A program made the translations under genes and the position numbers. From Lateolabrax maculatus (Eukaryota; Chordata; Actinopteri; Acropomatiformes; Lateolabracidae), in contig CM062196.1 of NCBI GenBank assembly GCA_031216445.1, forward strand, positions 5,218,501-5,282,500: a stretch of DNA of 64,000 bases. Direction: 5' to 3'. Positions 10,990 through 24,500 of this stretch are shown here, in pieces (the stretch's first letter is position 1; every line of letters starts with the position of its first letter). A model generated the notes under the pieces. It saw nothing but the letters and a program-made list of their open reading frames with translations, did no database searches and was not told where the DNA came from.

Positions 10990-13019
10990 CAAAGCAGGGG
11001 GCAAGACCTAAAATCAGAGGTGTGTGTTCAAAAATTCTAACATACTATCATGGTACATTCACAAGTTACTTTGATAAGTTAATTGCTTAAAAAATAGACC
11101 ACATAGACAAATGTTGCACTTGTTGCTAAATTAAAATGAACAGAACCCGTACCCTGCACAACTGTGTTTTGGGTTGAACATAAAAATATAGAGATATAGT
11201 TTACAGCCGTAGCAGGCATCTGTTCGCTCCCTGCCCTGCACCAAACAATAGACAAAGTGAGAGACTAACTGCTGGACATGCAGCAGCAGCCAGCTCAAAT
11301 TGCTGCTCCCAGCCGGAGCATTTGTCATATTAACTTTATAAAGGTGATGATATATCAGTGTTTTTTGTCGGCTAAGTGACCAAGATCACCCAAACAAACA
11401 AACAACAACCACAACACACATACAAACCATAGCTGATGTAAAGAAATCTTGGTTATGTTTGTCTTGTGTAGTTCTGATGTTTAGCCAGCGTCTCACTGTT
11501 CCAGCTGCGTATCGATCGGGATAAATGTGTGAAAATGTCAGTGGTTTCATTGTCGATCTTTCTGGATCACTCTCATTAACTCAGCAACACACCCATCTGC
11601 TGTCACTCACCAAGCCAGAATATCAGAGAAAATTGGCACCTTTGCCCCTGATGCAGTGAGAATTAAAATGAGGTGATCAAACATTTAGAGACCAGACACT
11701 TTTTGTTCATTGTAATGTGGAACGGGAGTTTGCTATTCACGGCATGTTCACCTCAACCTGGCTCAATCCCCATGGCTGTGAATCACTTTCTCAGTTTAGA
11801 AACATAAAAACACAGGAGAGGTGGGGATGTTTTTTTAATCAGATCACGCTCTTTAATTAGAAGAACTAGGAGAAGCATTTTAAGCATCAAAAGATCCCTG
11901 TCAAATTGATATTGATATTTAGGTATAATTACCATTAAAAAAAAAACAGACCATTGTCAAGATAGCAGACCCTGTCTCACACAGGTGGTAATAGCTGGTG
12001 CCAGGTTTCTAAAAAATGTACCATCTCACATAAACCGTGTTACTTGGTGTCACAACCTTAAGAATTTGTTTTCTTTTTCACATGACTGCAAGGATAAACA
12101 TGTTGAAAACTATTTTTATTTCTTTCAGTATTTTTATGTACCTCTGTGCCCACAGTTTTTGAAAGAAAAATGAACTATGATTATATTATTAATGCAAAAA
12201 ATATACTTGTATGAGGACTGCATGATAAATCATTCCTCAACTATTATTACAGCCCCTTATAGTCCACCAACGGAGGTATTTTTAGATATATGGCCTGATT
12301 AGACCTAGTTTATAGCCCACTTCATACATGAGGCAGTTTCAAAGTGCATTAAAAACATTTAAGCTTTAACAGGAATTCAAAACAAATGATAAAAACTTGA
12401 ATGAAAGAAAATGTGAACTAGGCTTCTAATTTTATTGCACCTGTCAGGGTGGGAAAATTTACTCTGTTATCATTTTTATTTTACTGTTTGTGACATCAGA
12501 TTCAAGTTCAAGCATTGCTCCATCCAGCTTCAACTTGACTTGAGGGAATGGAAGGGCTTTAGAAAAGTTGATTTTTGTTCTTGTGTTTCCTGTTTTGTTT
12601 CCCTGAATGTAGCACATTTCCAAACCCAAATTAAAATGATTGGTCTTAGCTACTTCAACACACTGTTTGCATCCAGATTGGAGTTTTAAAATAAGAAAAA
12701 CGTAAAACAGATGATTTGTTCTGTTTAGGAGAAAACTTTGAAAGTTTAAAGTTTCTTCACTGGATCCATCATGATTATATTCAGCAGACACTTTGCTGAA
12801 GTCATGGTTACAAGCAGGCAGGGTTTTTTTTACAGAACAGCAGTCCAGCAAGTTGAGTTATTTTACAGTATATTCAATTTTAGGTTATTTGATTCACATC
12901 TACAAAGTGTGTCTACATGGAACAAAAGATGGCAAAGAAAAAACCAAAACACGTCCTCTCATATATAATGCAATTTTTACATTATGGCATAACTTTAAAG
13001 TGTTTTTAACATTCACCTC
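10611..13019. other. intergenic, one microsatellite, nothing else recognised
   Basis: Contains (CA)n at 10942-10988. The 130-codon minus-strand frame at 12459-12851 has no domain, signal or family feature and lies in AT-rich DNA, so I treat it as chance. Confidence 0.55.
10942..10988. repeat. (CA)n microsatellite
   Basis: Pure CA array of about 23 units. Confidence 0.98.
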
Positions 13020-13163
13020 TGAATCCAGAGTTAAATGTTCTGTCCTTTTTGAGTTTGCGTAGCAAGTGGAGGCGTTAGGTTAACATTTTCTCTGACGGCA
13101 AGACTGCTGTCAATATATGTACCACGGTATTTAAAATCATCAATTATCTCAACCATTTGCCCA
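13020..13163 (-). mobile_element. LINE reverse-transcriptase fragment, distal part (interrupted copy)
   Basis: On the minus strand this reads GQMVEIIDDFKYRGTYIDSS, then LAVRENVN and, after a frame slip, LRKLKKD. This is the VEIVD.FKYLGT.ID...F..NV...LRKLK block downstream of the RT catalytic core in fish LINEs. It continues the part at 13551-13875; the two are separated by the MITE at 13164-13550. Confidence 0.85.
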
Positions 13164-13550
13164 TTAAAGTGTCACTGCACCCTCAAATTCTGATAGCTCC
13201 CTCCCTCCAGCACATTTTAAAGCAGCGACTGTGAGAGGCGTGGGGTCAGGGGTCACTGTGTTAGAAACTTAGAAACAACAACAACAACACGGAGCTGGTA
13301 TTCAGAGTTAACTAGCTGTGAGCTCTGCTATGAGAAGCTCTCCGATGTGTTACCATGATGTTTATCGCTGTTAACATTACTGGTGAGAGAGGTCCCGACC
13401 GGTTGACTATATCTCAGCATCGACCTGCGAGGTCCAGGGCTGATTTAAAACAGTTTAAACCATTTTGAGCCCATAAAATGCCAATTTATATATATTTGAC
13501 AAAAAAAAAATGTTGAAAAAAACATGTTCAAGTGTGCAGTACCTCTTTAA
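13164..13550. mobile_element. MITE with TTAA target-site duplication, inserted in a LINE
   Basis: The insert occupies 13168-13546 (379 bp) and is flanked on each side by TTAA (13164-13167 and 13547-13550). Its ends are imperfect inverted repeats: AGTGTCACTGCACCCTCAA at the left and, on the opposite strand from the right end, AGAGGTACTGCACACTTGAA. It has no reading frame of note and contains an A-run at about 13500-13510. TTAA duplication is typical of piggyBac-type transposition, so a piggyBac-mobilised MITE is the leading reading. The terminal bases do not settle the superfamily. Confidence 0.75.
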
Positions 13551-13875
13551 TCATTATTAGCTGCATTAAATCTTTGTTGTATTGTATGATGAGCTCTTTT
13601 GTCTTACTGACATTTATTTCTCAGGAGCTTTTTTGCTGTAGGGCAATAGCCATATCACCAGCATACTTAAATAAAATAAAATTAACACGATCAATCTCAA
13701 ACTCATTTGTGTAAACAGAAAAAGTGGTGATATGATCGTCCCCTGTGGTGCTCCTATGTTCAACGCAATCTCATCTGACACACTGTACTGTCAGAGGAAG
13801 TCTCTGATCCAGTGAATGATGCCTCCATTTACCCTTAAATGGGTCGGGCAGTCCACATACTGTTGTAGTGTGGGC
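13551..13875 (-). mobile_element. LINE reverse-transcriptase core fragment (interrupted copy)
   Basis: On the minus strand, in order: QYVDCPTHLRVNGG, IIHWIRDFL, then NIGAPQGTIISP, LFSVYTNEFEIDRVNFILF and KYAGDMAIALQQKSS, then NVSKTKELIIQYNK. This is the RT palm of a fish LINE: W(I/L)..FL, N.GAPQG, SP.LF..YTN, the catalytic (Y/F)ADD box (here degenerate YAGD) and the TKE(L/M)(I/V)(I/V) strand. The loss of an Asp in the catalytic box plus several stops and frame slips show it is dead. Confidence 0.88.
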
Positions 13876-14503
13876 AGGTGATTAGACAAGTTACAGGACT
13901 AACATCCCCCAGGACGAAAATGGGTTGATCAGCTGATCAAAGGAGTGAGCTACTGTAGCTCTCTGAAATCCTGGTTGGACGGCCCTCCAAAGTCTGGCCC
14001 CAGTAATCATATTATAGTGATCTGAATGCTTGCAGTTTTTGTCTCTCTCTCACTCCTCTTCTCGATCCCCTTTACTTTAGTTTTTACTCGCGTCCCAGTG
14101 CTTTTAAAATCAGGATGTCCAGTATGTGCAAAGTCCCCTGGTTTTGCTGGAGGTGTAAGCGACAGCAGGAACTCGAGTTTTCCATAAAAAAACCTTGTCC
14201 TTCAGTAATCAGGCAACTAAAAAGGCACAATGCCAGCAACAAAAAACAACCAAAGTTAATTTTTATTTTGCCAGTCCAGTCACATATAACCGCAAAAACT
14301 TTTTGATTGCCTGACTTACCCAGACTCGGCTTGTTAGCTTGCCCCTACAGTATGCAGTGTTGCAGCAGGAAGTGAATAGAACAGGAGTCACCAGCCACAT
14401 TCAGGTCAGGCAGAAAAACAGAAGCCTATCCAACACTGATGCTGTACTGTATATCTAAAAGCAGATGACATTAGGTGGAGGCACTGTGATGTGTGCCGGT
14501 AAC
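13876..14503. other. intergenic, possibly further LINE-derived sequence
   Basis: The first 150 bases may be the heavily decayed upstream continuation of the minus-strand LINE, but I cannot align a clear motif. The rest shows nothing recognisable. Confidence 0.4.
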
Positions 14504-14600
14504 CCATGGTGGACTTGAACTAAAGACCTGTCTGTTCTGGGCTTGTCTTCTCAATAACCGCATGTCAACACATTTAACCTATCTGGCTACTGGCATTCCC
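14504..14600 (-). mobile_element. tRNA-like SINE head, degraded
   Basis: Minus strand reads TAGCCAGATAGGTTAAATG (A-box-like) and, about 50 bases on, TTTAGTTCAAGTCCACC, close to the RNA polymerase III B-box consensus GGTTCGANTCC (9 of 11). The spacing between the boxes fits a tRNA-derived SINE promoter. No proper cloverleaf closes, so it is not a functional tRNA gene. Confidence 0.4.
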
Positions 14601-17600
14601 ACTAGGTTAGGAGCACCAGGGTGGGCTGGTGAGGGCCGCATAAATCTCTCACACACACGTCTGACTATCATTGTCTGCTCCTTTATTATTGATGCTCTTC
14701 ATATCCCTCCATCCATCGGCTGCACTGTATATTATAAAGCTGTTTAATGAAACATAAACGGATGTGGTGGAAGTCCAATAACATGTCTCTCTGACTTTGT
14801 CTCTGACAGTCAATCCTGGTGGTTTGAGGGCCAAGCTGCTGCAGCTGAATGGGCGGTGATAACTTATTACTAATATAACACAATATCTGTCAGAGATCTC
14901 CAAAAGCCTCTTTAGCGCTGAAGATATTAAGATGTGAATCATTTATTTTCCCCAATATAAAAACCTAATTGAGACTCCTTTAGGACTTCCATTATTCATG
15001 TTTCTGCGAGCTGTGGTCAGATCCCAGATAGGCTGGGAATCCAGAGATCAGTGTAATTACAGTATGAAGAATGGCCAACCGTTGCATCAGACAGAAGTGA
15101 TTTTCTCCCAAGGTCCTGCGTATTACTTTGCTCTTTCATTCTTCAGCCTCCCCTCTATAGCAGGTACCTCGTAGATCACACAGCTACAGTATTACTCTGC
15201 TATTACAAAGCCTTACCTTAAGTGAGTTTCTTTTTCAGAATAAAAATGGACTTGTGGCTAGATTCCAGTTTTCAATGCACCTACAGAGTAGAGGTAAGAA
15301 TAAAGCGTGTTTATTACCTCCCATGCAGGCAGTGGCTTTAGCAGATATGAGTCTACTCTCAGTGGGAGGCACAAAGAGCTGGTGAGAAGGGCCTCTGCAA
15401 GGGTGGATTTTCTGTGCAGCACATGACAGACATACAGTGTGATCATTCGCAATGACTAAAGTCAGTTAAATATGGTTAAAGGTCACTTGTCAGTGCCCTG
15501 CTTCCAAAACTACAGTTCCAAAAAAAAAAAAAGAAAAAAAACAATTTTGAGCATTTTCTGATCCGCCACCCCTGGTGAATTTTAGTTAACTACTCCATCA
15601 AGGCAGGGGAACATTGTGGTCTTGGTTGAGTTCAGGCAAAGATTGACTTCAAGGTCAAAAGAAACCAGCGTTAACCGTTGGTAGGAGATGGAGTGTAAAC
15701 TGTAGTCTCCAGCGTGGACGTCAACAGTCCTGACCACTTTCCTAACCCCCAATGGATGCAGCTGCCGATATCCAGATAGAGTGATCAGTGTCCACGGGGC
15801 CCCCTCATGGCTAACATGTGACTCTCTTCTCTGCTCCATTATCTTTACACAATGGGTCCATTTTTTACTGGCGCAGCTTGCAACTCTGAAGCATGAAATA
15901 AGCTTTTATGCTTATATTTATTGACAATTGACATGAAGTTACTATTTAATGGCTCTTTGAATAGTTAGACTTTGTCTTTATATACATACAAAAAAGTAGT
16001 TTGTAGTTTGTTTCTTAGCACATATGAGTATCCTTTTTTCTTCTCTTTCCTCAAACTGATGGTCCATTCATCATAATCTGTTACCTTCTGCACAAAGGCA
16101 CCGATGGAAGGAAATATTGTCAACGTCATCCAAAAAACTGTCTTGAGTTTCACTGTCTGTTTGATAAATGAGCCTATTTGATGGTCTGCTCCTGTATCCG
16201 TTTGTCTTTGGCTGCTGTCTGTCTGTGTGTTCACATGTATGTCTGTAGTATTATTATTATTTTTTTGGCCTGTCTTACCGCCATTCTTCCTTACTGTGTT
16301 TGTGGTTTCCTGCCTGTCTTGCGCTCTGTTTGTTGATCTGCTCGTGTGCATGTCTGCCCATGAGTCTGCCTTGGATTCCCAAAAGAATAAGATCCCATGT
16401 CAAAGGAAATCACTCTGACAGGCAGACGGCTTTGAAATCCTCCTAACGACCCTCCTCGGCTCCTCCGTACCGCTGACCTTTCACATCTACAGTATCAGCA
16501 CTTATTCTGTCAGACCAGCATTTTTTTTTTTTTTTTTACGATGCACACTGTTTGGTCTGGTGTCAGAAAGAAGAGACACAGAGGGAGAGAGACAAAGGCT
16601 ACACAGACACTGGAGACAAAGGAACTTTCTCAGCTTCAGCCCCTTAAACAGGATTAATGGCTGCTGTTGGATGATTAAAGAGAAGCAGACCTGAGAGAGG
16701 TGAGCCTCCAAATTGAGGACACAGGATAAAGTTGACCTCAGGGGGGCTTCAGCATAATGCCTGTGCTTTGTTCTGCTAATCTGTGTCTGAGAATAGACAG
16801 CTCTCACAGAACGTCAAACTAAACTAGCCAGGATGTCCACAGATACAGGATGCCATATCACTAGCATCACAGGTCCCTGCTGAGTGACTATTTTTCTGCA
16901 TGGATTAATTTGATCTGGGTGTCTTATTTCATTCATGTCCCCGCACCATGAGCACTCTAATAGGAGGTGTCACACCTGTCCTACACCTGAATGAGTCAAT
17001 CGTTTCGGTTTGTTGCCGATAACTCCCTCAAAAGTACTGTCATTCAGCAGTTTTAGACCTCAAAAACTAATCTGCAGTTGGAAATTCATCAGAGTTGCAC
17101 AGACACAGAAATGTTTCTGCTGGAAAAATGAGACACATTAAAATAGATTTTATGTCCAAACTTTGAAAAGCACATATTTTTGTGCCACAAATCTTTCACA
17201 CACGAGCAGTCAAATGTGCTGGCATGGAAGCTGAAAAAAAAAGAGGAGACACTGTTTAGACACTCTAATCTTTCCACTGAATAACTTCCCCTGTCCTGAA
17301 CCTTCTCAACAGGAGGCAGTTAATGATGCTTCTGGGTTTAGTGACCTAATATTCATTATAGCCAGCTGTTCATCCACCTTGTTTTTTTCTCTTCATCTCA
17401 AGTGTTATATGAGTGTGAAAATAAACTTTATAAAGAATTGAAAAGAATAAAACTTTTCAACATTTCCAAAAGTTATAAGAATAAGAATATACAACAAAGA
17501 GGCTTAACAAAATCGAATAAATTGGATTGTTTCAAACTATGAAATGCTACTTTAAGAAAACAGCAATAGTAATCTCTAGCTGTTTTGATGCCTTCAAGTA

Positions 17601-20600
17601 GGATCATGTTTATTCATCTAAGACCCACTGATGGGTGATTTTCTGAACCATTATGAGCATTTTCTGACCTGCCATCTCTATGGTTACTGATTTGTTATGT
17701 AATTATCATGGCTGTGGTTAAATTAAACCAATACTGACATTGGTGAGAGATGGAAAACGAACAACAGTCTCAAACTGATCAATCAATCATTATTCACACA
17801 GAGGCCCTCGGCAGGAAAATGTTAACATATTGTAGGCAGTTTTAAAGTGCTTGAACGAATGGACATTTATGTTGTTTTTCTGGTGAGGACAGTCGCGATC
17901 ATGCCATTATACTGCTAAGCCCTGGCTCTTTCTTGCCTCTGTGTCTGTCTCTCATTGTCTTTCTTGTGAGAGTATCACATTGAAATGTGATCACCATGCA
18001 TTTTTGAGAACTTCTAGTCATGTCGTGCCATACAAGCTAGAGAAACCCTTTTTTAAAGCAGCAAATATTTAATCACAAGTACAACCTCGTTGTCGGAGTT
18101 TGCACAGCAACTCTCTACAGAAGGACACGCTCGCCAACAGCATAATGTATGTTGTATCTGCATTCAGTCCATATACTCCTCAAAGAGGATAGTCAACAGT
18201 GGTCTCAAAAGGATTAATTATAAACCCTGTAGCAAAACAATCTAATGAAAACCTGTCAATCTGTCTGCTCGTCTCTCGGATTCACTGCCCATCTCTCCTC
18301 CTCATTAGAACAACACAAGATAACACAAAAGAGCAGAACTGACTGTCATGCTAAATCCATATTTTAGTCGTGTTCATGTTGAGGGGCCTTTACTGTATCA
18401 TTGACTGCAGTCCGACGCATTGATATGGATGCTGCTGTAGGGGCTGCAGCTCACGGAGAATCCAGGCAGAGAGTTCCCAGAATGATCATGCTGTATCTGT
18501 GATTCTGAGTTTAATGATATTCTGTACATCAGGAAAACATTCACCATCTGCCATCCCGCCGCCGTCCTCTGCAGCCTTGAGCGGTCTCGCAGCCACCACT
18601 TCCGAACACTTTCTCATTGACATTCATTGGAAATGTGTGAGGTGGCCAACTTTTGCTTGATGGCTTCACAGCAACAAGCTTATGAATTCAACATCAGTTT
18701 TATAGAACAACTCAAACACTGTTATTTCAATATGCTGGAGCGTCTTTGGTGTGGTGTTAGGAGGAGCCGGACATTAAGTTAGCTACAGGAATATTTGTGT
18801 CTCAGAACAGTGTCTGGTACATCTCCATTTACCCTAAACTCTGGTGGATGTGCTGACTGGTGATCTTCTCCGTCCAGCCAGCAGCACTCCTCTAAAATTC
18901 CTCTGAAATTACACTTCCATGCCCTAAAGCACCCCAAGGCATCCTAATTGCTCAGGGTGCCTTCAGCTCTGTGCTTTTCCTGGCTTCTGGCTAAAATATG
19001 ATGAAATAGACGGTGAATGCACTTACAAGGAAGTCAAAAGGCTGGTGCTGGAAAATGCGATATGAATTACGTGGAGTAGAAGAGGTGCAGAGAATGCGAG
19101 AGGCCGCAGGTTTGACTGCCAGGCAAGGCTTTGCAATTTTCTATCAGGATAGATTTCCAGGGACAGGAATATTTTACTTCTCGTTTTCCTCGGTGTGTCG
19201 CAGCCCTGTTACGTTAAGTTTTCACATGTGAACCAGGTTTGCTCTAATATTTACTGGATTTTTACTTATTTTAGCAACAACAAAGAGTCATTTAATTCAC
19301 TGTTAATATGGTACTATTTTGGTAATATTTTGGTGGCCAAATGTACAAAAAGTATAGTTTAAATATATTTGAAGATACTGTATATTATTGGTTTATTCAT
19401 TCATTCAATTCATGTGAAATTCACAAGAACTGCTAAAAATTGGTAATAAAAGAAACACACTTTTTACATTATTTGTAGTTAACGTGCATTAGATTTCATA
19501 TGAAACTGCTACTGGAAACAGCTCATTATTACTATGAGCCGTGTTAAAAGGAAATACATGTAGTTTTGTTTGAAATATATTTATAAATGCATTTTAAATT
19601 TGCAAGAAAGTAACTTTAAGTGACCCAGAATCCTCTGTTCATGGTCACTAACTTTAATAATATGCAGACATACATTCAGACGTCCATTTCCTTTCTTTTT
19701 TTGTTAGTGTTGCGTTATTTGTCATTATTTGTAACGTCCACTAAACAACATTCAGTATATCAAGTAATGAGACTTTTAATTAACACAGTGGCTAGATCTT
19801 AATTGGTTGTTGTATCCTACTTCTAAATACTTCTAAATACTTAAATATCAAGTAGTGTATACTTTTTGGGTATGACAGTGTAGGCTACACGAATATAACT
19901 TGCTATAAATGTGTCGGATTTAGACTAAAGTGTATTTTCTTTCAGCTGTTCACCCTGTATTTGTATTTGTGGAAGAGGTTCCTCTGCTTGTACCTGTATT
20001 TTTATCCTCTCACTGAAACCAGTTACCATATAACATGGTAAAGAGGAGAGACATTGGCATTGTGTTTAAAGCAGCGGCTGCGGGCGAGATCTGGGAGCTC
20101 TGACTGGAGCTGTGAGGAAAAGCTGACAGAGGAACAGAAAAAGCCTGTTATTTCCTCTCTGCTAAGTCCCTGCTGCTCTATGCGACACAAGGACAACGGA
20201 AACAAACAGGACCCTACAGAATCAGGTCAATAAGGAGCAGACTTTTAATTTCTGTCTCTTCCACACCAGTAAGCGCGGTCAGAGAAGTTATCTGAGGGAT
20301 AGGAAGTAATTATTGGATGGTAGTGAATCTGTATCACCCACTGCAGACTGTTGAGTCTCTTAGATGAGGGTTATAGGTGTACGTTTTTTCTACAATGCAA
20401 ACAATGTGAAGTAATTATGAATATATGAGCTTTATATAGATGATGATAACTCTATTATATCAGGGCCTATATTGGCAAGATCCATGCATTGTAGTGGTTA
20501 AGCCCAAGATGTCATTGACAGATACGGTTTGGTCCTGGGATTCCGATTGGCTAACAAGGTTACCTGTACCTCCCAAATGACCAAAAAAACCCAAAAAACA

Positions 20601-21439
20601 AATACCATCAGGAATAAGCAGGTAAAGGAAGACAGGTGTGCCCCTGTAGAGGAACTTTAATGACCTCTAGTATCCCCGGGGGTGTTTTACTTTTTAATAT
20701 AAGATCTTTGGACCTAAGGGACTCACCCTTAACCAGTCTAAGTTTTATTCCCTCCCAGTCCTTGAGCTCTTGTTTCCCTCCCTGAGCTATTTGCTGCTGT
20801 GGAGAGCTGGAGAGAGCTTGACCTTTTTTTGAGGACTGGGAAAAATGGAGCTGTCTTGGAGTATGAGGTGACCTTTTATCCTGAGATCTCCTGTTTGAAT
20901 CTCATGCTGCTGAGTTCCCCTTAAACTATTTTGGTGACTCATTCAGCAACAATCGAGTGCTGTGCTGTCTGCTGCTGCTGAGTGGGTGTGTGTAATAGGG
21001 GGTGGTGAGGGGGCTCCCAGATGGACCAGGCCAACTTCTAATTACTCCCGAGGAGGGATAAAACCAAACTCCTGTGTGTGTGTGTGTGTGTGTGTGTGTG
21101 AGTGTGTGCATGTGTATGTGCGACATTAAATGAGAGTCCGGGGAGTGAGGAGTCGGATGTTCTCTTTCTTCCTGAACACTATAAGGTTTTCTGACTTTCC
21201 GAAACAGACTGGATGTCACACTGTCCCACTAATGACAGTGGGTACTGTTCTCTCTTGGATAATTGCCTGCATGCACAAAGCTGAAAATGGCAGTAAAACG
21301 GTACTACTGGTGATTTGCTGGTAATTTGGATGATTCCTGCACCCAAAGATGGCCACTAAAAGAGTAAACAAAGAGCCCTGAAAGAGAAGGGAGTGGAAGG
21401 AACAAGGAAAAACTGTGATACCTTAAGAATGAGAATTAA
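14601..21439. other. intergenic, nothing firmly recognised
   Basis: About 7 kb of unique-looking, AT-rich sequence with a (GT)n array at its right end (21073-21109). Poly(A) or poly(T) runs lie at 15520-15541 and 16521-16538. The largest frames (15965-16351 minus, 16502-16807 minus, 14649-14942 minus) show no domain or family motif. No splice-flanked exon with recognisable protein was found on either strand. Confidence 0.55.
21073..21109. repeat. (GT)n microsatellite
   Basis: GT array with one A interruption near its right end, followed by related TGTGCATGTGTATGTG sequence. Confidence 0.97.
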
Positions 21440-21540
21440 AGGAATAGTACCACATTTTGAAAAATATGTGTATACGCTTTCTTGCTGAGAGTTTGATGAG
21501 AAGATCGATACCAAGATCATGGATGTGTTATAAGAACTTC
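21440..21540 (+). mobile_element. teleost dispersed repeat, 5' part ('AAAGGAATAGTYC..ATTTTG' family)
   Basis: AAAGGAATAGTACCACATTT, then ACGCTTTCTTGCTGAGAGTT and GATGAGAAGATCGATACCAA closely follow a very abundant non-autonomous teleost repeat ('AATAGTTCGACATTTTGGGAAATACGCTTATT..CTTTCTTGCCGAGAGTTAGATGAGAAGATCGATACCA'). Similarity fades after about 100 bases. The same family recurs at 55180-55450 inside a CNTNAP intron. Confidence 0.75.
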
Positions 21541-24500
21541 ATACTGAATGCTAAGGTGGCACCTATAGGACGTTAGTACAGAAAGGTTTTCCTGCTTTCC
21601 GCTTTGCTTTCGAATTGTGCGACCGATGACAGAGGTATATCAACGTGTCTCTCACAGGCCCCGCCAACTCATTCCGGCTTGACCAACAGACTTCAGAATA
21701 ACAATTCAAAGAACAAATGACCCTGTCATGTCAATGGTTTTACAGATGTCTCTTTTATAATGGTGGTTTATGGGGCTTTTTGGGCCTGGATTTTTATTTT
21801 TGTGTTGCAGTACAGTATTTGGCCACTGGGACAAACTGGCAGCCTTGATCATTCAATAAATGTGAAATTCATAACATTTTGTTTAAGTGAGTTTCTGAAA
21901 GAAAATGTACTTTTGATCTTCTTGCTGTTGGTGGTGAGCAAGCCTACAATTTGTCCGTGGACCTGGCACCATCAGATGACCATTGCTCGCTTGTCGTGTG
22001 TCGACAGAAACCAGTGAACTAGTTATTCACAAAATAAGTGTTGTGTATTTTTCCAATTTACTTTTTGCACGAATGATAGAAGACTAGATTTTATTTTGGC
22101 CTCCACAGTTAGCCATGATAATTTTTTACCTGTGATACCTGCCAGGCTCTGTACTGTACTGTACCTGTTTATAAAGATATACAGTACAGTCATTTGTCTT
22201 GACAAGCATCTAACACACTGAGCCAAACACTGATTATCTTCTAGTTCTGGGATGCTGATGTGTATCTGACCACTGATATAGGTTGAAAAACAACAACAAC
22301 AACTTCTATGCATTATCATCTTAAAGTTAAAATAAGGAGCTGCAACAGACCGATTCCCAATAAGATTCCAATGTCCTGTCAGATATGGGCACTATTCAGG
22401 ATATGGGGCATAATGTTGGGATGAATAAGTGCTAAAGATTGTAATCACACTTAGGCACACTTAATCCTGCTGCTGCTGCCGTCTTAGCCAGGTCTTCTGA
22501 GATTGAGCTTTTTTGATCTCAGTGGGACTAAGTTAAATTAAATGAAGGCTTAATCAACTATGAAGAGCTAGTACAACAGCAGATTCAGACAAAATCCATG
22601 TTGAGAAGTCAAAGGATTTGTTGTCCAATTATGATAATATGTGAGCTCTTAATTGTTCACTGTACGTGTGTTCAGAGACTCGACTGTTTTCATGCTTATC
22701 AGAGCCTCCGGTGGGAAGGCGCTGATTAATCTGCCTGCCCACAGTGAGAGTTTATCGTTTTTTTCGGGGGTCGTTTCTTATCTTGTATGATGGTGCTCTG
22801 AATCACAAGGGCATACTGAGGACAAGTGGACACTACAATAAGTCTTGTCCACTTAAAACACAAACACCAGGTTGATAAAATGTTTAGGTGACTCTTTAAC
22901 ACTGACATGACAAGTACTTTCTGTTTGGATCAAATCCAACCAACATTTTTTATTTATTTACTTATGGATCTATTTCCACTCTATTAATACATTCTGTTTT
23001 TGAAAAAGTGATTTTATTTAGAAGATGCTATATATGAAAAGCAACCCAATATTGTGGGTGATCTATCCTAATGCATGTTTCGTCTTATGGACTGAGTTGT
23101 TCTAAAGAACCGTGTACAACGACTTAGCTTTTGGAGATTAAAAATGCAAATCAACTTCAACCATGTTGGGAATAATATTTAAGTTCCCTTTTAATATAAA
23201 TTCATACAAGTCTCAACCCATCGTTGTTCTCCCTGAGGAAAGAAAAAGATTAAATGTATGAATGTTATTGGTGCAGAAGACCATCTTTGCTGTATGTAAT
23301 TACAGGAAGATTGAGAGATAATAAACTGAGGTTTTAAACAAAGATGAATCAGCAGTGATAAGACATTCACTCTCTGACATAATTTAAGCTGAATCAGAAC
23401 ATCAATAAAAAACACTGAGGAAGAAACAACATTTTCCAAAGTTCGTAAGTGCTTACCAACTGGAAGTTTCCCCTAAGGTTTAGTAGATAATGAAAAGGAA
23501 AAGGTGGCTTTAAGATGGCTTTAATATTGTCTGAAAAATCAATATTAATATATAGGTATAAACATACTCAAATACATTTATATCTAGTTTCAGTGAGAAT
23601 GGCAGTGGTATTTTATTTTATTTTTGCAGATTTTTGCAGCAGGTAAAGTACTATGCTCTCACTTATATAAAAGGTCAAGAAAATGTCATGTGAGCTTCCA
23701 CAGAAATCCACAGGGTACTAAATTAAATTCTCACCATCTGTTTGTCATTGAGTGAGAGACAAAATATAATATGGAAGTTTCTACTAATTAGCTCTGTCCT
23801 GTGAGGGAATCTACCTTGTTAATATTGGTGCAGTGATGTATCCCAACATATTCTCAGGATCTTTATATGTTTACATATTGCAGAAAGCAGCCATCTTTAA
23901 AATGTTGGTAATGTGGAAAAATGTGTACTTTTGGTCAATCTTTACTTTGATTACTAGAATACAATTCAATAAGCCTCAGCTGTGCTTACTTGAATGTAAA
24001 TTTATTACAATCTGACTTTTCAAAGAAAAGATCTTGGTACAGCTTGTATACATACTGTAGACACAGTCAAATACCATAAACTTAAAGTAACATTACATGC
24101 TTAATACAGTATGTCCTACGTTATGCAGTATCATGTATAATCACACCACCAGGGAGAAGGCAAACCATGTGTGTTTATTCATCTCAGTGGAGTCTGGGAA
24201 TATTTCCAAGGTCCCCATCTTATCTTACCTCTGGGTATCCAAATCCTCCCATCATAAAGCATGCCAAGTGTGAAGGACTTTGAGGCCTCTCAGGTCAACT
24301 AACCATGTCAATGCATAAATTAAACATTCCTTCATATCCATAGATTTCTATCCCCGGTTGGCATTGAATGGGTTTTTGCAGGATCATCCCATAATAACGT
24401 TCTTGTCCAGTGATAGAGTTGTATGAAAAACAAGTTTTAACATATTAATATTAAGCACATGCTGACAAATCTTGAAGAATAATTCAGGAAGTCCTCACTG

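Noticed and set aside
12459..12851. 130-codon minus-strand frame
   Set aside because: No signal peptide, domain, splice context or family resemblance. Plus-strand frames overlap it, and composition follows the AT-rich background.
14504..14600. functional tRNA gene
   Set aside because: A- and B-box-like words are present but no cloverleaf with paired acceptor stem forms. A SINE head fits better.
15965..16351. 128-codon minus-strand frame
   Set aside because: Thr/Gln/Lys-rich because of low-complexity CTGT and TATT words; no homology recognised.
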